In this document: piece after piece, positions 1-4,458 of the stretch
How the letters are laid out: each line of letters begins with the position of its first letter
Numbering within the stretch: position 1 is the stretch's first letter
Source: Clostridia bacterium
GTDB taxonomy: Bacteria > Bacillota > Clostridia > Christensenellales > DTU072
Assembly (NCBI GenBank): GCA_028701415.1
Contig: JAQVQU010000040.1
Span: 6,361 to 12,939, forward strand
Length of the DNA: 6,579 nucleotides
Direction: 5' to 3'
The notes under the pieces: generated by a model
What the model saw: the letters and a program-made list of their open reading frames with translations, nothing else
Database searches by the model: none
Told to the model about the DNA's origin: nothing
Made by a program: the position numbers and the translations under genes

Positions 1-273
1 ATGGCTCAAATGGCTAAAGCCGTCGAATGTGGATACTGGCAGCTATATAGATATAATCCAGATCTTCTTGCCCAAGGTAAAAATCCTTTTACTCTTGATA
101 GCAAAGAACCTAAGGGAGATTACCAAGAGTATTTAAAAACCGAAGGACGTTATACTTCTTTGAGACAGATGTTCCCTGAAAAGGCAGAAGTAATGTTTGC
201 TCATAATGAACAGCAAGCAAAAGCTAGATATCAAATTTATAAAAATTTAGCTGACAATTTCAAAACAGAATAA
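1..273 (+). CDS. nifJ: Pyruvate:ferredoxin (flavodoxin) oxidoreductase, C-terminal fragment
   Basis: This is the 3' end of a gene that starts before the window; the ATG at position 1 is only an internal Met codon that happens to sit at the edge. The 90 residues match the extreme C-terminus of single-chain pyruvate:ferredoxin oxidoreductases, which are normally about 1,170-1,200 residues long. Recognisable segments are AVECGYWQLYRYNP (7-20), NPFTLDSKEPKGDYQEYLK (28-46), EGRYTSL (48-54) and a final helix rich in Ala, Lys and Tyr. The full enzyme is a cytoplasmic thiamine-diphosphate iron-sulfur protein that splits pyruvate with CoA into acetyl-CoA and CO2 and reduces ferredoxin or flavodoxin. 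The thiamine and [4Fe-4S] sites lie outside the window and cannot be checked. A strong terminator follows 18 bases after the stop, so this gene is transcriptionally separate from the glycerol genes. The family call is firm; use of pyruvate rather than another 2-oxoacid is inferred from the close match. Confidence 0.92.
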   Translation: MAQMAKAVECGYWQLYRYNPDLLAQGKNPFTLDSKEPKGDYQEYLKTEGRYTSLRQMFPEKAEVMFAHNEQQAKARYQIYKNLADNFKTE

Positions 274-291
274 TAGCTAATTTCACTTTTG

Positions 292-319
292 AAAAGGGGG
301 CTTAGGCCCTCTTTTTTTT
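292..319 (+). terminator. Intrinsic terminator of the pyruvate:ferredoxin oxidoreductase gene
   Basis: A 10-bp stem pairs 292-301 (AAAAGGGGGC) with 306-315 (GCCCTCTTTT), with one G-T wobble at 297/310 and a TTAG tetraloop at 302-305. The stem runs directly into eight T residues (312-319). This is a textbook Rho-independent terminator, 18 bases after the upstream stop codon. Confidence 0.93.
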
Positions 320-476
320 ATACAATTTTTTTTGAAAAAATAAATAAAAGCATTTAACCAAGATATATCCTTCCTATAATCAAAGGGAAAAACTTGGGGC
401 AAAATAGAGATTTTTAGCCAAAGAAATAGATGTAGAGAATTTTTGTTATAGCTATTTATTAACATCTTATAGTTTT
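320..476. other. AT-rich intergenic stretch, no gene seen
   Basis: Nothing here reads as a gene on either strand: the available open frames are short, lack a ribosome binding site and match no family I recognise. It contains a TATAAT at 375-380 without a credible -35 element, and an 8-bp palindrome ATAGCTAT at 448-455 flanked by TGTTA (444-448) and TAACA (460-464). These are weak candidates for regulator contacts upstream of the gldA promoter. I cannot assign them to a known regulator. Confidence 0.5.
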
Positions 477-490
477 CGTGCGTGCGTGCA
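477..490. repeat. (CGTG)x3 microrepeat upstream of the gldA promoter
   Basis: CGTG occurs three times in a row and is followed by CA. A few bases on come the palindrome TCGCGA (496-501) and GTGCAC (486-491). This short CG-rich patch stands out in an AT-rich region and ends about 10 bases before the -35 hexamer, where an activator would bind. The function is unknown; the position is the only reason to suspect a regulatory role. Confidence 0.4.
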
Positions 491-510
491 CATACTCGCG
501 ATGTTTGGTA

Positions 511-539
511 TTGACTTGATATACTTCCAAGTCTATAAT
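511..539 (+). promoter_or_regulatory. Strong sigma-A promoter for gldA-dhaKL, with a dyad in the spacer
   Basis: TTGACT (511-516) and TATAAT (534-539) are separated by exactly 17 bases, matching the vegetative consensus in 11 of 12 positions. Transcription would start near 546, giving a leader of about 35 nt with the ribosome binding site AAGGAG at 563-568. GACTTG (513-518) and CAAGTC (528-533) form a perfect 6-bp inverted repeat with a 9-bp gap. It overlaps the -35 hexamer and abuts the -10, so a dimeric protein bound here would block RNA polymerase. That makes it a plausible operator; the regulator is not in the window. Confidence 0.85.
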
Positions 540-579
540 TATTAATATTGAAACTATTAAAAAAGGAGACGTTTTTATC

Positions 580-1722
580 ATGAGAAAAGCATTTATTTGT
601 CCAACAAAGTATGTACAAGGCGAAGATGAGATTTTAAATCTTGGATATTTCGTTAAGACATTTGGAACAAAGGCGTTGTTAATCGCCCACAAGGATGATT
701 CAGCGAGAGTAAAGGATAAGCTGGAAGCAACAGCCAAGAAATACGGAATCGAGTTTATTAAAGTTGATTTTGCTGGCGAGGCTTCAAGGCAGGAAGTAGC
801 TAAATTAAAAGATATTGCAAAAAAGAATTTTTGCAATTGTACAATTGGCTTAGGTGGTGGAAAGGCTATTGACACAGCAAAATGCGTTGCAGAAGGGGAG
901 GCTTTGATTATTGTTCCAACTATAGCGGCAACTGATGCACCTACCTCTCACTCAGCAGTACTTTACACACCTGAGGGTGGTTTTGATGACTATGCATACT
1001 TCAAACAAAATCCAAGCGTAGTATTAATCGATACAACAGTAATTGCAAAAGCCCCGACCAGATTTTTAGTATCAGGAATGGGGGATGCATTATCGACATA
1101 CTTTGAGGCAAGAGCAAATGTTCAGTCTTATGGTAATGTCAATGCTGGACTCCCTTGCGGAGCCAACAGAGCAACTGGAGAGCTTATTGCAAGGGGAACA
1201 AAAACAGCGTTTGCACTTGCAACACTCTGTTATGAAACTCTTTTAGCGGATGGATATAAAGCAAAGCTTGCTTGCGATACCAATTTGGTAACACCGGCTC
1301 TTGAGAATATTATCGAAGCTAATATTCTTTTGTCAGGTTTAGGTTTTGAAAGTGGCGGACTTGCTGCTGCCCATGCAATCCACGATGGTTTGACTGTTCT
1401 GGAGGAAAGCCATAAGTTTTTCCACGGCGAAAAAGTTGCATTTGGAACCCTTTGCCAATTAGTTCTTGAGAATGCACCGCAAGAAGAGATTGATGAAGTA
1501 TTGAATTTCTGCCTTTCAGTTGGATTACCAGTTTGCTTAGCAGATCTTGGAGTAATGGATATAGGGAACAGATTATCGGAAGTTGCCGCAAAGGCCTGTA
1601 TTCCAGAAGAAAGCATTCACTTTATGCCCTTCCCAGTAACCCAGAAAGATGTAGAAGCAGCAATTTTGGCAGCGGATAAACTTGGAAGTGAAGCAAGATG
1701 CGGATGCGGATGCGGATGCTAA
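580..1722 (+). CDS. gldA: Glycerol dehydrogenase (NAD-dependent, zinc type) with a Cys-Gly tail
   Basis: This 380-residue cytoplasmic enzyme of the GldA / family III metal-dependent dehydrogenase group oxidises glycerol to dihydroxyacetone with NAD+. The N-terminal NAD-binding half carries GLGGGKAIDTAK (90-101). The C-terminal helical half carries the expected metal ligands: Asp169 in GMGDALSTYFEAR, His265 in GFESGGLAAAHAIH and His282 in FFHGEKVAFG, corresponding to Asp173, His256 and His274 of the Bacillus stearothermophilus enzyme. The start at 580 is set by AAGGAG at 563-568 and by MRKAFICPTKYVQG, a normal family N-terminus. Two features are odd. The gap from Asp169 to His265 (96 residues, against 83) implies an insertion of about 13 residues around 181-207, and the protein ends in Cys-Gly repeats, making it longer than E. 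coli GldA (367). It is first in an operon with the dihydroxyacetone kinase gene 93 bp downstream, which supports catabolic glycerol use. Net reduction of dihydroxyacetone in vivo remains possible. Confidence 0.95.
   Translation: MRKAFICPTKYVQGEDEILNLGYFVKTFGTKALLIAHKDDSARVKDKLEATAKKYGIEFIKVDFAGEASRQEVAKLKDIAKKNFCNCTIGLGGGKAIDTAKCVAEGEALIIVPTIAATDAPTSHSAVLYTPEGGFDDYAYFKQNPSVVLIDTTVIAKAPTRFLVSGMGDALSTYFEARANVQSYGNVNAGLPCGANRATGELIARGTKTAFALATLCYETLLADGYKAKLACDTNLVTPALENIIEANILLSGLGFESGGLAAAHAIHDGLTVLEESHKFFHGEKVAFGTLCQLVLENAPQEEIDEVLNFCLSVGLPVCLADLGVMDIGNRLSEVAAKACIPEESIHFMPFPVTQKDVEAAILAADKLGSEARCGCGCGC
1697..1720 (+). repeat. Hexanucleotide repeat (GATGCG)x3 + GATGCT encoding the GldA Cys-Gly tail
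   Basis: Three exact GATGCG units and a fourth GATGCT unit end inside the stop codon. In frame they give Cys374-Gly-Cys-Gly-Cys-Gly-Cys380, with identical TGC and GGA codons each time. Such a perfect short repeat can change in unit number by replication slippage; each unit would add or remove one Cys-Gly pair without shifting the frame. Confidence 0.85.
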
Positions 1723-1752
1723 GTCACTTTTAACGGTTTGCATTAAGAATTC

Positions 1753-1782
1753 ATGTGCCGTTAGGGTTTCTTAACGGCACAT
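1753..1782 (+). promoter_or_regulatory. Hairpin between gldA and the dihydroxyacetone kinase gene
   Basis: A perfect 11-bp stem pairs 1753-1763 (ATGTGCCGTTA) with 1772-1782 (TAACGGCACAT) around an 8-base loop. Only an interrupted T tract follows (TTGTTTC), so as a terminator it would be leaky. It could instead be an RNA processing or stabilising stem that adjusts the ratio of the two enzymes. A second TAACGG at 1731-1736 can pair with the left arm (CCGTTA, 1758-1763), so two mutually exclusive folds exist. Confidence 0.6.
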
Positions 1783-1815
1783 TGTTTCAAGATTATAATT
1801 TTTTGGAGGAGAACA

Positions 1816-3627
1816 ATGAAAAAAATAATCAACACACCTGAGTCTTTTGTCTATGATATGTGCCACGGGATAGCTAAGGCTCATCCTGAGCTGGAATTTG
1901 TCGAGAGATATAAGATCGTAAAAAAGAAAGAAGTAAATCAATCAAAAGTCAGCTTGATTTCTGGTGGAGGTTCAGGACATGAGCCGGCTCATGCAGGATT
2001 TGTTGGAATTGGAATGTTAGACGCCGCAGTTTGTGGAGATGTTTTTGCTTCTCCTTCACAAATCCAGGTTTATAACGCACTCAAATTAACAAAATCGGAC
2101 AAGGGCACTTTAATGATAGTTAAAAACTATTCAGGCGATTGTATGAATTTTAATAATGGAGCGGGGTTGGCAAAGGATGATGGGATCGAAGTTGATGCGG
2201 TTTATGTTAACGATGATATAGCAGTTAAAGATAGTCTTTACACTGTAGGAAGAAGAGGAGTTGCCGGAACAGTATTTGTTCATAAAATTGCAGGAGCAAA
2301 GGCTGAACAAGGCGGATCTCTTCAAGAAGTAAAAACTGTTGCTCAAAAAGTAATTGATAATGTGAGAAGTTTTGGCTTTGCCTTGACTTCTTGTACTGTC
2401 CCTGCTGCAGGAAGCCCTACGTTCAAGATTGGTGATGATGAAATGGAATTTGGAGTTGGGATTCACGGAGAGCCAGGAAGGAAGAGAGAAAAAATTCAGA
2501 CAGCTGATCAACTTGCAAAAAGAATTATTCCTGATTTAATTGAGGATTTAAAGTTGAAAAAAGGAGAAACCATAGCTTTAATGATAAATGGTTTTGGAGG
2601 GACTCCCCTTCAAGAGCTGTATCTCTTAAATAACTCCGTAACCTCAGTTTTGGAAGAAGCGGGGGCGAAAATACATAAGACGATGGTGGGCAACTATATG
2701 ACCTCCATAGATATGGCTGGAGCTTCGATTACTCTTCTAAGATTAGATGAGGAGCTGACACTTCTTTTAGATTATCCGGTTGCAACACCAGCCCTTACTT
2801 GGGGTGGAAGTTCTTCTTCTAGGGCAAAAGCTTGTGAAGATGCAATTGATGCTTTAGCAAAAGTGCTTGGAACCATACCTTGTAAAGAAGAAAAGAAGAC
2901 AGAAGTCAAAGCTTGCAAAGAAGAAGAAAAAGATACAAAAACTTATGAAGTCAAAGGCAAACCAGTAATCGCTGAGGTAATTAATACTGCCGGGATGACA
3001 AAATTAGTCGAAAAAATGGCTGATGTAATTATCGAAAACGAAGTGGCTTTTTGTGAAGCAGATAGAAACGGAGATGGCGATTTTGGAATGAGTGTTGCTA
3101 AAGGGTTTAAACAACTTAAAAAAGATTGGGCAACTCGTAAAAAAGGAAATATCGGAGAGTTTTTAATCAGTGCTTCAGAAATTATTATGGAATACTGTGG
3201 CGGAGCTTCTGGCCCTCTTTGGGGAAGTGCGTTTCGTTATGGTGGTAAGGCAGCGGGAAATGCTACAGAAATTGGAGCTAAAGAACTTGCAGAGATATTG
3301 CAGGCCGCTGTAGTTGGAATTCAAGAAACTGGCAAGAAATCCTTTGGACGTGGCGCTGTTGTTGGGGATAAGACATTAATAGACGCCCTTGTTCCTGCGG
3401 CAGATAGCATGACCGCTTCTGGAATAGCAGGAGAAAAGTTGATCGTTGCTATAGATAAGGCTGCTAAGGCTGCCGTCGAGGGTGCCGAAAAAACCAAATC
3501 TTTTGCCGCTAATCTGGGAAGAGCCGGAACAGTAGGGGAGAGAAGCATAGGATTCCCGGATGCAGGGGCTTATGGAGTTGGAGTTATTTTTACGGCACTT
3601 GCTGAATTTGCAAAGAAATTTAAATAA
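1816..3627 (+). CDS. dhaK: Dihydroxyacetone (glycerone) kinase, fused DhaK-DhaL, ATP type
   Basis: This 603-residue cytoplasmic protein phosphorylates dihydroxyacetone to dihydroxyacetone phosphate. Residues 1-352 are the DhaK substrate domain: GGGSGHEP (50-57) with His55, NYSGD (104-108) with Asp108, and GVGIHGEPG (213-221) with His217, which holds the substrate as a hemiaminal; they match His56, Asp109 and His218 of E. coli DhaK. A Lys/Glu-rich linker (about 353-383) joins the DhaL nucleotide domain (384-603), which has the Mg-binding segment ADRNGDGDFGMS (415-426), GGASGPLWG (462-470), DKTLIDALVPAADS (518-531) and GERSIGFPDAGAYG (574-587). Single-chain DhaK-DhaL enzymes use ATP directly, as in Citrobacter freundii (552 residues), whereas separate DhaK/DhaL work with the phosphotransferase subunit DhaM; no dhaM is seen here. 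The start follows GGAGGAG at 1805-1811. The first Asp of the metal site is one residue closer to the GDGD motif than in E. coli DhaL. It is the second gene of the gldA operon and uses the gldA product. Confidence 0.95.
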   Translation: MKKIINTPESFVYDMCHGIAKAHPELEFVERYKIVKKKEVNQSKVSLISGGGSGHEPAHAGFVGIGMLDAAVCGDVFASPSQIQVYNALKLTKSDKGTLMIVKNYSGDCMNFNNGAGLAKDDGIEVDAVYVNDDIAVKDSLYTVGRRGVAGTVFVHKIAGAKAEQGGSLQEVKTVAQKVIDNVRSFGFALTSCTVPAAGSPTFKIGDDEMEFGVGIHGEPGRKREKIQTADQLAKRIIPDLIEDLKLKKGETIALMINGFGGTPLQELYLLNNSVTSVLEEAGAKIHKTMVGNYMTSIDMAGASITLLRLDEELTLLLDYPVATPALTWGGSSSSRAKACEDAIDALAKVLGTIPCKEEKKTEVKACKEEEKDTKTYEVKGKPVIAEVINTAGMTKLVEKMADVIIENEVAFCEADRNGDGDFGMSVAKGFKQLKKDWATRKKGNIGEFLISASEIIMEYCGGASGPLWGSAFRYGGKAAGNATEIGAKELAEILQAAVVGIQETGKKSFGRGAVVGDKTLIDALVPAADSMTASGIAGEKLIVAIDKAAKAAVEGAEKTKSFAANLGRAGTVGERSIGFPDAGAYGVGVIFTALAEFAKKFK

Positions 3628-3646
3628 TCCAGAATAAGAGCTTATG

Positions 3647-3685
3647 AAAAAGATAGAGGTTGCCTTCTAGACAACCTCTATTTTT
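3647..3685. terminator. Bidirectional intrinsic terminator between convergent operons
   Basis: A perfect 10-bp stem pairs 3653-3662 (ATAGAGGTTG) with 3672-3681 (CAACCTCTAT) around a 9-base loop. It can be extended by a G-T pair and three A-T pairs (3649-3652 with 3682-3685). Five T follow on the plus strand (3681-3685). On the minus strand, the A run at 3647-3651 gives the T run. It therefore serves both the kinase gene (stop at 3627) and the PII-like gene (stop at 3714). Confidence 0.9.
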
Positions 3686-3713
3686 GTTCTAATTAAGGGA
3701 AAAAATATAATAA

Positions 3714-4457
3714 TTATTTGAGATTATTATTTGCCTCATCAGCTAAATCACGGTTGAGATTGAAAGATCCGACGACATCATCTACTGGCAGAGCAATTAT
3801 CAGGCCATTTCCTTCTGTATGAAGGCCAGCTTTTTCATATATTGCTTTCATTATCTCACTTCTTTTATCTTGCTTGGCTAGTATAAGGATTACATCTTTT
3901 TCAGGTTCAATTGTCATTCCCAAAAATTTAACTATTTCATGTTCGCCTGTTCCACGAGCTTTCATAATAGTTCCGCCTCTTGCCCCAGCTTCCCTCGCTG
4001 CTTCCATGACTTCGTCTGAAAATCCTTTTTTTACTATAGCCATAAGTAATGAGTATACTCTATCTTCCATTTTTCTTCCTCCTTCTGTTTCATAATTCTC
4101 AGGTTTATCTCCACATCCTGCTATATGAGACGCAATGATGGGGTCTGCAAAGCTTTTTATTGGCATAATAAAAGCCAAACCAGTATTCGGCTTGTTAAAA
4201 GAAAACTCATTTTCTAAAAGCGAAAGGATGTATTTGGAACTTTCCTTTGGGATAATGCTCCAAATAACGCTTTTTTCTGTTTCTCCAAAACCCCAATATG
4301 ATCTTATCTCAGACGGGGCAGTTCCCTCTGCAATTGAAACAAAGTGAAATCTAAACCCATGTTCATTCAAAAACATTGATACTTCTTCGCCTATTTCCAT
4401 ATCTACAATTACTACTAAAAATTCTAGTGGTTTGGGTTTTACTATAGGGGTATCCAT
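3714..4457 (-). CDS. Double-domain PII-like (nitrogen regulatory PII superfamily) protein
   Basis: This 247-residue soluble protein has two PII-like ferredoxin-fold domains in one chain. The C-terminal domain (about 132-232) is clearest: it reads GFSDEVMEAAREAGARGGT (145-163), ARGTGEHEIVKFLG (167-180), EKDVILILA (186-194) and a last strand GNGLIIALPVDDVVG (216-230). The N-terminal domain (about 11-105) aligns to it but is more divergent: EFLVVIVDM, IAEGTAPSEIRSYWGFG (42-58), EKSVIWSII and TGLAFIMPI. The linker (about 106-131) contains a Cys (115). The long T-loop with a modifiable Tyr and the TGxxGDGK ATP loop of true GlnB/GlnK are absent, so it is PII-like, not a classical nitrogen sensor, and its ligand is unknown. 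The ATG is fixed by GGAGGA five bases upstream, inside the end of the preceding gene. The stop of that gene and this start are one base apart, so the two are translationally coupled. The likely role, by analogy with other PII/transporter pairs, is control of the DUF1538 membrane protein; this is inference. Confidence 0.85.
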   Translation of the reverse strand: MDTPIVKPKPLEFLVVIVDMEIGEEVSMFLNEHGFRFHFVSIAEGTAPSEIRSYWGFGETEKSVIWSIIPKESSKYILSLLENEFSFNKPNTGLAFIMPIKSFADPIIASHIAGCGDKPENYETEGGRKMEDRVYSLLMAIVKKGFSDEVMEAAREAGARGGTIMKARGTGEHEIVKFLGMTIEPEKDVILILAKQDKRSEIMKAIYEKAGLHTEGNGLIIALPVDDVVGSFNLNRDLADEANNNLK

Positions 4458-4458
4458 A

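Noticed and set aside
375..380. TATAAT as a second promoter for gldA
   Set aside because: No acceptable -35 element 16-18 bases upstream; a chance match in AT-rich DNA.
443..465. Rex (NADH-sensing repressor)-like site TTGTTA...TTAACA
   Set aside because: The arms are separated by 10 bases rather than the usual 6 and the match is imperfect; the region is AT-rich enough for chance.
501..545. Possible 14-codon leader peptide starting at ATG 501
   Set aside because: It has no ribosome binding site and begins upstream of the predicted transcription start near 546, so it would not be on the transcript.
459..875. 138-codon minus-strand open frame across the gldA promoter and 5' end
   Set aside because: It overlaps the clearly coding start of gldA and the consensus promoter, and its translation resembles no protein family.
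1771..1799. Promoter TTAACG-17-TATAAT just ahead of the kinase gene
   Set aside because: Transcription would start at about 1806, inside the GGAGGAG ribosome binding site, giving a leader with no usable site; the -35 also lies in the hairpin arm and matches only 4 of 6.
3714..4457. Classical GlnB/GlnK nitrogen sensor
   Set aside because: The long T-loop with its modifiable Tyr and the GDGK ATP loop are missing, and the neighbour is not AmtB.
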